From contig CAMPJY010000077.1 of the NCBI GenBank assembly GCA_946887025.1, forward strand, positions 1 through 12,229: a DNA stretch of 12,229 bases. Reading direction: 5' to 3'. Both the position numbers and the translations under genes were made by a program. Position 1 is the first letter of the stretch. Each line of letters begins with the position of its first letter. The notes below the pieces were generated by a model. It saw only the letters and a list, made by a program, of their open reading frames with translations. It had not been told where the DNA came from and did no database searches. Source of the stretch: an uncultured Salinimicrobium sp. Its GTDB lineage: Bacteria; Bacteroidota; Bacteroidia; Flavobacteriales; Flavobacteriaceae. Shown here piece after piece: positions 5,762 to 12,229 of the stretch.

Positions 5762-7585
5762 ATGAATTTCTTTTCCGCAGTTATTGGCTTTTTTCTTTTT
5801 GCTCCTTTTTCTTATGGTCAGCTGACGATCAAACCCTCCGCCTCCCACAATGACAGCTATCTATATGTCGATGGGGCCTTGGTCTTTGTTAACCAAGGTG
5901 TAAATTTACAGAAAAATGCGGATGCATCACCGACTGAAGCAAGTATCTATTTTCGAAAAGAAGCACAGCTGATCCAGGGGGAAGCCAGCACCACCTCTAA
6001 TATGGGGAATGGGGTTATTTCCATTTTTCAGGAAGGCACCAGCAATGCTTACGACTATAATTACTGGTCCTCTCCCGTGAGCAATGCAGTTATGGGTAAC
6101 GGAGCTTTTGGAATCGGAATGCTGTACGTTCCCCTCACCCAGACAAGCAGTGTTCCTGCAAAAATTACGAATTCTCTAGACGGAATATCCCAACCCCTGA
6201 CCATTTCAAATCGCTGGATCCATACCTTCTCGGGAACTGGTTATTCCGATTGGAAGCCGATATTTTCAGAGACCTCAATTCCGGCAGGAATGGGATTTAG
6301 CATGAAAGGCGTGAACGGGACAGATCTTACCATGGTCGATGGAAGGGCTAATAATTCAGGGAATTCCCAGCGCTATGATTTCAGAGGTAAACCCAATAAT
6401 GGCCCCATAGAAATTCCTGTAAAAGCGGGAGAGCAGGTACTTATAGGAAACCCTTTCCCTTCGGCCCTGGACCTAAGCCTGTTTTTACTGGAGAACTCCG
6501 GATCAGGAAGCCTGAGCTCGCCCTGCTATGGGACAATCCCAAGAAATGCGGTAACCACAGGGATAGCCTATTTCTGGGACTCCATGGAAAATGGTAACTC
6601 CCATTATCTGGCGGACTATATCGGGGGCTATGGTGCTTTCAGCCCTGTCGATCCCTGTACCACGGGGATTTATGAGAAACCTGTTTTTCGTTCATACAGC
6701 CCCACCGATAACAGTCCATCCGGAGCAACCGGCAGACATTACAACCGCCGATACTTGCCCATTGGTCAGGGATTCATGATCGAGGCCACGGCAACTTCTC
6801 AGCTCCGGTTTTCTAATCATCAGCGTATTTTTAAGAAGGAAGGTGATTATTCAGATTTTAAGGCTTCCATTACTCCCAAAGAGAAAGGTGAATTAATTGA
6901 AATTCCCAAAATCAGATTGGAAGCAGTGATCAACGACCACTACAGAAGGTCTTTCAGCCTTGCCTTCTGGCCGGCCGCCTCCCCGGATCCTGATTTCGCA
7001 ATGGATGCTGAAAGTTTCGATAAAGCACCTACCGATATTGGTGTGCTGCACAACGGATCCAATTACATCATTGATGTAAGGCCTTTTTCTGAAGCCGATG
7101 TAATTCCCCTATACCTCAAGGTAGACGACCCGCAGGCGAAAATCAGGATAGAGGTAGCCGCTTTGGAAAATTTATTCCTGAAAGATCTCTTTATTCTCGA
7201 TTCCTACTATGGATTGTATTACCCCATGATTGGGAATGCGTTTCAGGTCGTTTTACAAAAAGGAGTGTATCATGACAGATACAAATTATGTTTTATAGAT
7301 AAATCAAAAAAGAAACCCACTGAAGATCATCTGGCAAAGGGCCTGCAAATCTTCCAGAATAATACAGAAAGTAGATTAGAGATATTAAATCCCGAAGCTC
7401 TGGAAATCGAATCTGTTTTCCTTTATGACCTTGCCGGGAAAAAGCTGGTTTCAATAAAGGGACCTAAAGAAGAATTTCTTGGCATCTCTACCGCAGGTTT
7501 CGCAAATTCCTTTTATATTGTGAAGGTTTTATTAAAAAACCAACAGGAATTTATTCAGCAAGTAAACATTTATAATCCTCAATAG
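5762..7585 (+). CDS. Secreted protein with T9SS type A-like C-terminal sorting domain
   Basis: A 607-residue exported protein. Residues 1-19 are a signal peptide (FFSAVIGFFLFAPF core, cleavage near SYG). The N-terminal 21-110 region is a beta-rich segment of the kind seen at the start of many flavobacterial surface proteins, including the recurrent YNYWSSPV motif (99-106) and a GNPFPSALDL segment (229-238). The middle, to about 510, is beta-rich and unassigned. Residues 527-607 fit the type IX secretion C-terminal domain: EIESVFLYDLAGKKLVSI, then a glycine-containing turn, then SFYIVKVLLKNQQEFIQQVNIY. The final part is degenerate, with ANSFY where SGVY-like sequence is usual. Expected route is Sec export then T9SS to the surface or medium. 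No catalytic motif is visible, so a structural or adhesive role is only a guess. A membrane-protein gene starts 6 bp after its stop. Confidence 0.78.
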   Translation: MNFFSAVIGFFLFAPFSYGQLTIKPSASHNDSYLYVDGALVFVNQGVNLQKNADASPTEASIYFRKEAQLIQGEASTTSNMGNGVISIFQEGTSNAYDYNYWSSPVSNAVMGNGAFGIGMLYVPLTQTSSVPAKITNSLDGISQPLTISNRWIHTFSGTGYSDWKPIFSETSIPAGMGFSMKGVNGTDLTMVDGRANNSGNSQRYDFRGKPNNGPIEIPVKAGEQVLIGNPFPSALDLSLFLLENSGSGSLSSPCYGTIPRNAVTTGIAYFWDSMENGNSHYLADYIGGYGAFSPVDPCTTGIYEKPVFRSYSPTDNSPSGATGRHYNRRYLPIGQGFMIEATATSQLRFSNHQRIFKKEGDYSDFKASITPKEKGELIEIPKIRLEAVINDHYRRSFSLAFWPAASPDPDFAMDAESFDKAPTDIGVLHNGSNYIIDVRPFSEADVIPLYLKVDDPQAKIRIEVAALENLFLKDLFILDSYYGLYYPMIGNAFQVVLQKGVYHDRYKLCFIDKSKKKPTEDHLAKGLQIFQNNTESRLEILNPEALEIESVFLYDLAGKKLVSIKGPKEEFLGISTAGFANSFYIVKVLLKNQQEFIQQVNIYNPQ

Positions 7586-7591
7586 ACATTT

Positions 7592-7873
7592 ATGGAAGAA
7601 TTTATGCTCCCCTGTTTGAACAAGCAGATGTTTGGCTTTGACTGCCTCGGATGTGGGGCACAAAGAGCTGTACTACTGGTTTTCCGTGGAGAATTCTCTT
7701 CCGCTTTTGAAATGTATCCCGCTATTTATCCCCTGCTGCTGCTACTTTTTTTCATCGTTCTTAATTTTTTTGTTAAATTTAAAAAAGCAATGCTGATCAA
7801 AACGACCCTCATTATTCTGACGGCCGGAGTTATAATTATCAGCTATTATTTAAAAATGAAACTATATTTTTAA
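7592..7873 (+). CDS. DUF2752 family membrane protein
   Basis: A 93-residue integral membrane protein matching the DUF2752 pattern. It has an early cysteine (C8) followed by CLGCGAQRA at 18-26, equivalent to the family's CPGCGxTRA signature, and then hydrophobic helices at about 43-62 and 69-87. The paired cysteines and the following arginine are the conserved core. Their role is not known, though metal or redox chemistry is conceivable. The frame begins MEEFM, and the second ATG four codons later, just before LPC, is an equally plausible start. The gap to the T9SS-type gene is 6 bp and the next gene follows 17 bp later, so all three are probably one transcript. Confidence 0.85.
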   Translation: MEEFMLPCLNKQMFGFDCLGCGAQRAVLLVFRGEFSSAFEMYPAIYPLLLLLFFIVLNFFVKFKKAMLIKTTLIILTAGVIIISYYLKMKLYF

Positions 7874-7890
7874 CCAACCACCAATCATCC

Positions 7891-8214
7891 ATGAAACAGA
7901 CATTACCTAATTCAACTCTTATTTTAGTCCTCGGAATCCTCTCTATCATCACCTGCTGTTGTTATGGGGTGATCGGTCTTATTTTGGGAATAATAGCCCT
8001 GGTACTGGCTAAAAAAGCCAAGGAACTTTACATGGCAGACCCTGAACTTTATACGGGGTATAATAATGTGCAAACCGGGAGAATCCTCGCCATTGTGGGA
8101 ATTGTGCTTTCGGTCCTGAATGTTATTGCCTCCATCGTTATGCTCGTCTTCTACGGAGGCCTTGAAGGCATGCAGGAACTCCAGGAAGAGATCCTGAGGA
8201 ATGTACAGAACTAG
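7891..8214 (+). CDS. CCC-motif membrane protein
   Basis: A 107-residue membrane protein. It carries the three consecutive cysteines (C22-C24) in ILSIITCCCYGVIGLILG that give this Bacteroidota family its name, with a DUF4190-like two-segment layout. The first hydrophobic block, about 9-40, probably forms a re-entrant or two-helix hairpin. A polar loop follows (KKAKELYMADPELYTGYNN, 41-59), then a second long helix, about 63-88, and an acidic tail. The conserved-looking polar loop is likely cytoplasmic. Function is unknown. CCC-motif and DUF2752 genes are often found side by side, as here, which suggests they work together. The gene ends 11 bp before a strong terminator. Confidence 0.85.
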   Translation: MKQTLPNSTLILVLGILSIITCCCYGVIGLILGIIALVLAKKAKELYMADPELYTGYNNVQTGRILAIVGIVLSVLNVIASIVMLVFYGGLEGMQELQEEILRNVQN

Positions 8215-8225
8215 GAAATAATAAT

Positions 8226-8257
8226 AAAAAAGGCTGAACAGAAGTTCAGCCTTTTTT
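8226..8257. terminator. Bidirectional intrinsic terminator
   Basis: A perfect 14-bp stem, A8226-C8239 pairing with G8244-T8257, closes an AGAA tetraloop. The stem core is GGCTGAAC/GTTCAGCC, and the A-tract on one side and the T-tract on the other give a U-run in both directions. It sits between converging genes, 11 bp past the CCC-motif stop and about 30 bp from the rocD stop, so it can end both transcripts. Confidence 0.92.
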
Positions 8258-8287
8258 CATTTATATTTTAAGAAGTTTACGAGCCAC

Positions 8288-9532
8288 CTACTTCTCAAAT
8301 TCTTTCAGGGTTCTGGTGATGATCTCCACGCAATCCAGCAACTGCTCTTCATTCATTACCAAAGGCGGGGCAAAACGGATAATGTTTCCGTGAGTCGGCT
8401 TGGCCAGCAATCCGTTCTCCTTCATCTTCATACAGATATCCCAGGCAGTGGAACTGTCTTCCGAATCATTAATGACAATGGCATTCAATAAACCTTTCCC
8501 TCTTACCAGAGTCACGATATTGGAGGTACGGATGTAATCATTCATCTTCTGTCTGAACAGATTCCCCAGGGCTTCCGCATTCTCTGCGAGATTCTCATCT
8601 TTAATTACTTCCAGAGCAGCCATAGCCACTGCCCCGGCCACCGGGTTCCCTCCAAACGTGGATCCGTGCTGCCCGGGTTTAATGACATTCATTACCTCGT
8701 CATCCGCCAGTACTGCAGACACAGGGTAAACCCCTCCGGAGATGGCTTTTCCAAGCACCAGAACATCCGGACGCACATTTTCATGATCTACTGCCAGAAG
8801 CTTCCCTGTTCTGGCAATTCCCGTCTGCACCTCGTCTGCAATAAAAAGTACGTTGTGTTTCTCACACAGCTCTTTGGCTTTGGAAAGATATCCTTCCGTG
8901 GGAACATATACTCCCGCCTCTCCCTGGATAGGCTCCACAAGAAAGCCTGCGATGTTTTTGCTGCTTTCCAGGGCTTTTTCCAGAGCTTCTATATCATTGT
9001 AGGGTATTTTTATGAAACCCGGCGTATAAGGGCCGAAATGCCTTCTGGCATCCTCGTCGTTGGAAAAGGAGATAATGGTGGTGGTCCTCCCGTGGAAATT
9101 GTTTTCACAAACAATTATCTGCGCCTCGGTTTCCGGCACTCCCTTTTTCTCATAGGCCCATTTCCTTGTGATCTTAATGGCAGTCTCTACAGCCTCTGCC
9201 CCTGTATTCATCGGCAGCAGTTTGTCGAACTTGAAATATTCGGTAGCGTACTTCTCATATTTCCCCAATACGTCATTATAAAATGCTCTTGAAGTAAGGG
9301 ACAACTTTTGTGCCTGATCATACATGGCTCCCACGATCTTAGGGTGACAATGCCCCTGGTTCACGGCGGAGTAAGCAGAGAGAAAATCATAATATTTTTT
9401 TCCTTCCACATCCCAGACATGGACTCCTTCCCCACGTTCCAGGACTACGGGAAGTGGATGATAATTATGGGCCCCATATTTGTTTTCCAATTCAATAGCA
9501 TCCTGCGATGTTATTTTCTCTGATACTGACAT
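8288..9532 (-). CDS. rocD: Ornithine aminotransferase (ornithine--oxo-acid transaminase)
   Basis: A 414-residue PLP enzyme of class III aminotransferases. It transfers the delta-amino group of ornithine to 2-oxoglutarate, giving glutamate semialdehyde (pyrroline-5-carboxylate) and glutamate, and so links arginine breakdown to proline and glutamate. Length and sequence match ornithine aminotransferases end to end: [20 protein letters not shown] near the N-terminus, [17 protein letters not shown] (50-66, with Y55 at the ornithine site), [12 protein letters not shown] (109-120, cofactor phosphate), NNFHGRT (144-150), [10 protein letters not shown] (199-208), IADEVQTG (231-238, D233 to the pyridine nitrogen) and VLGKAISGG with Schiff-base K262. 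GSTFGGNP (290-297) and R386 complete the site. No arginase or proline genes are beside it, so it appears to be a single-gene unit. I found no convincing -33/-7 promoter in the 175 bp divergent spacer upstream. Confidence 0.96.
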   Translation of the reverse strand: MSVSEKITSQDAIELENKYGAHNYHPLPVVLERGEGVHVWDVEGKKYYDFLSAYSAVNQGHCHPKIVGAMYDQAQKLSLTSRAFYNDVLGKYEKYATEYFKFDKLLPMNTGAEAVETAIKITRKWAYEKKGVPETEAQIIVCENNFHGRTTTIISFSNDEDARRHFGPYTPGFIKIPYNDIEALEKALESSKNIAGFLVEPIQGEAGVYVPTEGYLSKAKELCEKHNVLFIADEVQTGIARTGKLLAVDHENVRPDVLVLGKAISGGVYPVSAVLADDEVMNVIKPGQHGSTFGGNPVAGAVAMAALEVIKDENLAENAEALGNLFRQKMNDYIRTSNIVTLVRGKGLLNAIVINDSEDSSTAWDICMKMKENGLLAKPTHGNIIRFAPPLVMNEEQLLDCVEIITRTLKEFEK

Positions 9533-9695
9533 TCTTATTCGATTTTAAGATTAAAAAACAGCTATTCCTGCTTTTGCCCCTATACTTTTTCGGGCCTGAT
9601 AAGGAGAGAAATCACCCTGTAATTCAGAAGATGCAATTTACTAAATCCCGCGTGATTTTTTAGTCCATAATCCCATTAAAATCCTCGTTTTATCC

Positions 9696-9703
9696 TATTT
9701 TTG
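9696..9703 (+). promoter_or_regulatory. -7 promoter element of rlmD, leaderless
   Basis: TATTTTTG is an exact TAnnTTTG match and ends only four bases before the rlmD ATG (CGGC then ATG). A transcript from it would start at or next to the A of the start codon. No clear TTG lies at the expected distance upstream. The nearest candidate is TTA at 9676-9678, with a 17 bp spacer. The remaining 9533-9695 spacer holds nothing else I can identify. Confidence 0.5.
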
Positions 9704-9707
9704 CGGC

Positions 9708-11120
9708 ATGGGAAGAAAGAATATAAGGAAGGAATTTTCAGCAGTAAACGTGATAGATGCAGGGGCAAAAGGAAAGAGTATTGCCAAAGCCCCCGATGGA
9801 AAAGTCATTTTCCTGAACAATGCGGTTCCGGGAGATGTGGTGGATGTGCAAATTACCAAAAAGAAAAAAGCGTTTTATGAAGGTACGGCAACCAGATTCC
9901 TCGAACTTTCGGATAAAAGGACGGAACCTAAATGCGTGCACTTCAATGTTTGCGGAGGATGTAAATGGCAGTTCATGGATTATGAACACCAGCTTTTCTA
10001 CAAGCAGAAAGAAGTAGAGAATAATCTGAGGCGTCTGGGTAAAATTGAACTTCCGGATATATCTCCCATCCTTGGCAGCAGGGAGACCTATAATTACAGA
10101 AATAAAATGGAGTTCTCCTTCAGTGACAGCCGCTGGCTCACTTTGGAGGAAATAAATTCCGGGGTAGATATTGAGGACAGAAATGCCCTGGGATTCCATA
10201 TCCCCGGAATGTGGGACAAGATCCTGGATATTAAGGAATGTCACCTGCAGGAAGGCGACAGCAACGATATCAGGAACAGCATCAGGGAATTCGCTGTTCA
10301 AAACAAGCTCCCCTTCTTCAACACCCGCAACCAGACGGGTTTCCTCCGCACCCTGATGATCAGGACCACCTCTACCGGGGAATTAATGGTGCTGCTTCAG
10401 TTTTTTGAGGAAGACAAAGAGAAAAGGGAACTCCTGCTGGATTTTGTGGCAGCGCGTTTTCCCAATATCACTTCCCTGCAGTATGTTATCAATTCCAAAG
10501 GAAATGATACCATTTACGACCAGGAGATCATCTGTTACAAAGGCAGGGAATATATTGAAGAGGAGATGGAAGGTCTTAGGTTCAAAATCAACGCCAAATC
10601 CTTCTACCAGACCAATTCTGCGCAGGCCTATGAGCTGTATAAGGTGACAAGGGATTTCGCAGGCCTGAAGGGAGATGAGCTGGTGTATGATCTTTATACT
10701 GGGACAGGTACCATCGCTCAATTTGTCGCTGCCAAAGCAAGAAAAGTAGTGGGAGTTGAAGCGGTGCCGGAAGCTATTGAAGATGCAAAGGAAAACGCCA
10801 GGACCAACAATCTTTCAAATACAGAATTTTTTGCAGGGGATATGAAAAAAGTCTTCACAGCAGATTTTATTGAACAGCATGGGCATCCGGATGTGATAAT
10901 TACCGATCCTCCAAGAGACGGCATGCACAAGGATGTGGTTGAGCAAATTATTGGTATCTTGCCACAGCGTATCGTATACGTCAGCTGTAATTCAGCCACC
11001 CAGGCCCGCGATCTGGCCCTACTGGACGAGCATTACAAGGTGACCAGGGTGCAGCCGGTAGATATGTTCCCTCAGACATTTCACGTGGAGAATGTGGTAT
11101 GTTTAGAAAGAAGAGTATGA
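9708..11120 (+). CDS. rlmD: 23S rRNA (uracil-C5)-methyltransferase, RlmD/RumA type
   Basis: A 470-residue SAM-dependent enzyme that makes 5-methyluridine in 23S rRNA, U1939 in E. coli numbering. Residues 8-65 form a TRAM RNA-binding domain (DAGAKGKSIAKAPDGKVIFL, then VPGDVVDVQIT). A 4Fe-4S site is indicated by C76, C82 and C85 (C-x5-CGGC), with C178 as the likely fourth ligand. The C-terminal methyltransferase shows FYQTNS (299-304), the SAM loop DLYTGTGTIA (328-337), TDPPRDG (399-405), the nucleophile C427 in YVSCNS, and the general base E461 in FHVENV. The whole catalytic set is intact. Some relatives, such as RlmCD, modify two sites and others modify tRNA, so the exact uridine is inferred. 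A DUF6452 lipoprotein gene overlaps the stop in an ATGA junction. Confidence 0.93.
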   Translation: MGRKNIRKEFSAVNVIDAGAKGKSIAKAPDGKVIFLNNAVPGDVVDVQITKKKKAFYEGTATRFLELSDKRTEPKCVHFNVCGGCKWQFMDYEHQLFYKQKEVENNLRRLGKIELPDISPILGSRETYNYRNKMEFSFSDSRWLTLEEINSGVDIEDRNALGFHIPGMWDKILDIKECHLQEGDSNDIRNSIREFAVQNKLPFFNTRNQTGFLRTLMIRTTSTGELMVLLQFFEEDKEKRELLLDFVAARFPNITSLQYVINSKGNDTIYDQEIICYKGREYIEEEMEGLRFKINAKSFYQTNSAQAYELYKVTRDFAGLKGDELVYDLYTGTGTIAQFVAAKARKVVGVEAVPEAIEDAKENARTNNLSNTEFFAGDMKKVFTADFIEQHGHPDVIITDPPRDGMHKDVVEQIIGILPQRIVYVSCNSATQARDLALLDEHYKVTRVQPVDMFPQTFHVENVVCLERRV

Positions 11121-11608
11121 GAAAACACTATTTCGCATGTTTAGCTTTTTGCACTACCCTGCTTTTGTCAGGCTGCCAGAAGGATGATATCTGTCCTGAA
11201 GGCACCGAGACCACTCCCCTGCTCCAGATAGAATTCTTCGATGCTGAGGATCCCGAAACCCTGAAGGTGGTGGAAGACCTCATGATCATCGAGGTGGAAA
11301 CAAATGATACGCTTTTTGGACCGGCAACCACTAATAATGTCGATATTCCTTTAAGAACCACCCAAAACTTCACGGAGTATAAATTTATTTCCAACTCCGG
11401 ATCAGAAACCGAAAATGAAGATCTGGTTCGCTTTGATTATCTTCCCAACCCCGATTATATTAACCGCGCATGCGGATTCAAAATAAATTTTCTGGACCTT
11501 ACCCTGACCAGACCGATTGGGGAGGACAGCTGGATCGAATCTGATCTGATAGTTATAGACGATATAGAAAATGAAGCAGAGTTTCATCATATTTCTTTTA
11601 CTCACTAG
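11117..11608 (+). CDS. DUF6452 family lipoprotein
   Basis: A 163-residue lipoprotein. I choose the ATG at 11117, whose last two bases are shared with the rlmD TGA, because it gives a clean lipoprotein signal: MRKHYFACLAFCTTLLLSGC with lipobox LSGC and lipidated C20. The next residues, QKDDI, closely match the lipoprotein export signal described for Capnocytophaga (QKDDE after the cysteine), so surface exposure is predicted. The rest, about 26-163, is a beta-rich acidic domain with further cysteines at 26 and 119. Architecture and its place directly after rlmD match the DUF6452 family as I remember it. The rlmD overlap suggests translational coupling. Function unknown, and nothing in the sequence suggests catalysis. 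Confidence 0.85.
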   Translation: MRKHYFACLAFCTTLLLSGCQKDDICPEGTETTPLLQIEFFDAEDPETLKVVEDLMIIEVETNDTLFGPATTNNVDIPLRTTQNFTEYKFISNSGSETENEDLVRFDYLPNPDYINRACGFKINFLDLTLTRPIGEDSWIESDLIVIDDIENEAEFHHISFTH

Positions 11609-12229
11609 CATTTCCCTGCTGCAGCCCCTGCGACTGACTGCTCAGGCTGATCAGCCGGAGGATAGCCTTCAGGTACGTGAAAAATACGGGCTCAGGCTTG
11701 GGGTGGATCTCAGTAAACCCTTGCGATCAGTGGTGGATGAGGATTACAAGGGATTGGAAATAACTGGAGATTACCGCATCTATGAGAACTATTACCTTGC
11801 CGCGGAACTGGGAAATGAACAGATGCAGGTACAGGAAGCAAACATTTCCGCCTTTAATAAAGGAAGCTATATAAAGCTGGGTGCAAATTATAATGCCTAT
11901 AAGAACTGGGAAGGAATGCAAAATGAGATCTATGTCGGTCTCCGCTATGGTTTTGCCACTTTCTCATCAGAATTACAGGAATACTCCATCTATAACAGGA
12001 ATGATTTCTTTGAGCCGGATGTGCGCACTGAAAATCAGGAATTCAACAACCTTACTGCCGGTTGGGCTGAAGTGCAGCTCGGGGTAAAGGTCGAGGTACT
12101 GAACAACCTTTTCCTGGGAGTCCATTTTCAGCTAAAAAAGAGGATCAACGAAAGTGCCCCGAGTCTCTTTGAAAATCTTTACATCCCCGGATTCGGACGT
12201 ACCTACACCGACAGTACCATTGGCGCTGG
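11571..12229 (+). CDS. DUF6048 family outer-membrane-type protein, 3' end cut by window
   Basis: An open frame starting with ATG at 11571 runs without a stop to the window edge, about 219 codons, in a different frame from the preceding gene and overlapping its last 38 bases. It begins MKQSFIIFLLLTSISLLQ, a signal peptide with likely cleavage near LTAQA. After that come alternating-hydrophobic beta strands: KYGLRLGVDLSKPLRSV, GLEITGDYRIYENYYLAAELG, SYIKLGANYNAYKN, EIYVGLRYGFATFSS, AEVQLGVKVEVLNNLFLGVHF, then a KKRINESAPSLF segment. This is a small porin-like beta-barrel pattern, and DUF6048 proteins in flavobacteria follow DUF6452 genes in this way. I infer an outer-membrane barrel working with the neighbouring lipoprotein. 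Only the very C-terminus should be missing. Confidence 0.82.
   Translation, partial: MKQSFIIFLLLTSISLLQPLRLTAQADQPEDSLQVREKYGLRLGVDLSKPLRSVVDEDYKGLEITGDYRIYENYYLAAELGNEQMQVQEANISAFNKGSYIKLGANYNAYKNWEGMQNEIYVGLRYGFATFSSELQEYSIYNRNDFFEPDVRTENQEFNNLTAGWAEVQLGVKVEVLNNLFLGVHFQLKKRINESAPSLFENLYIPGFGRTYTDSTIGA

Noticed and set aside
8666..9292. 208-codon open frame on the plus strand inside rocD
   Set aside because: It lies wholly antisense to a clearly coding, family-matched gene. Its protein has no signal, motif or domain, so it is a codon-bias shadow.
9738..10301. 187-codon open frame antisense to rlmD
   Set aside because: The opposite strand encodes the TRAM domain and Fe-S cysteines of rlmD. 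The antisense product shows no recognisable feature.
11099..11116. Earlier start for the DUF6452 gene inside rlmD
   Set aside because: It adds six residues ahead of a complete signal peptide. The ATGA overlap at 11117 is the natural start.
1..12229. Mobile elements, CRISPR arrays, defence genes or horizontally acquired islands
   Set aside because: I saw no transposase, integrase, regularly spaced repeats or attachment-like duplications, and gene content and base composition look uniform across the window.

Overview
The window looks like ordinary chromosome of a member of the Bacteroidota, most likely family Flavobacteriaceae. The evidence is: TAnnTTTG-type -7 promoter elements, one with a TTG at exactly 19 bp; almost no Shine-Dalgarno sequences before start codons; a secreted protein with a type IX secretion (T9SS) style C-terminal domain; lipoproteins with acidic residues right after the lipid-carrying cysteine; and families typical of flavobacteria (CCC-motif membrane protein, DUF6452, DUF6048). 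There are no transposases, phage genes, integrases, CRISPR arrays or tRNAs. The longest gene-free stretches are about 180 bp, and all are described below.

Layout. Bases 1-761 are a leftward cell-division block: a coiled-coil protein, then zapA, then a structured intergenic RNA that looks like flavobacterial 6S RNA. All three can be read from one well-formed promoter at 789-818. An M23 metallopeptidase (944-2632) diverges from this block, so a cell-wall hydrolase sits beside a Z-ring factor. A cysteine desulfurase (2656-3804, minus) converges on the peptidase. Only 79 bp separates it from a divergent surface-type lipoprotein with aspartate-rich TSP3-like repeats (3884-4891). A leftward pair follows, a two-helix small membrane protein and an Smr-domain protein (5676 down to 4888), whose last gene overlaps the lipoprotein stop tail to tail.

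Bases 5762-8214 are a rightward three-gene run: a 607-residue T9SS-type secreted protein, a DUF2752 membrane protein and a CCC-motif membrane protein. A strong hairpin terminator at 8226-8257 ends it and also serves the opposing ornithine aminotransferase gene rocD (9532 down to 8288). The last block is rightward and tightly packed: rlmD (23S rRNA uracil-C5 methyltransferase), a DUF6452 lipoprotein whose ATG overlaps the rlmD stop, and a DUF6048 protein that starts 38 bp inside the lipoprotein gene and runs off the window end.

Most of the content is housekeeping: cell division, sulfur transfer, arginine/ornithine metabolism and rRNA modification. The accessory or less understood content is the envelope-directed proteins: the TSP3-like lipoprotein, the T9SS protein with its two small membrane partners, and the DUF6452/DUF6048 pair. 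I found no clear new defence or mobile system. The most useful second-look items are the 6S-like RNA, the promoters that predict leaderless or nearly leaderless mRNAs, the lipoprotein export signals and the edge gene.
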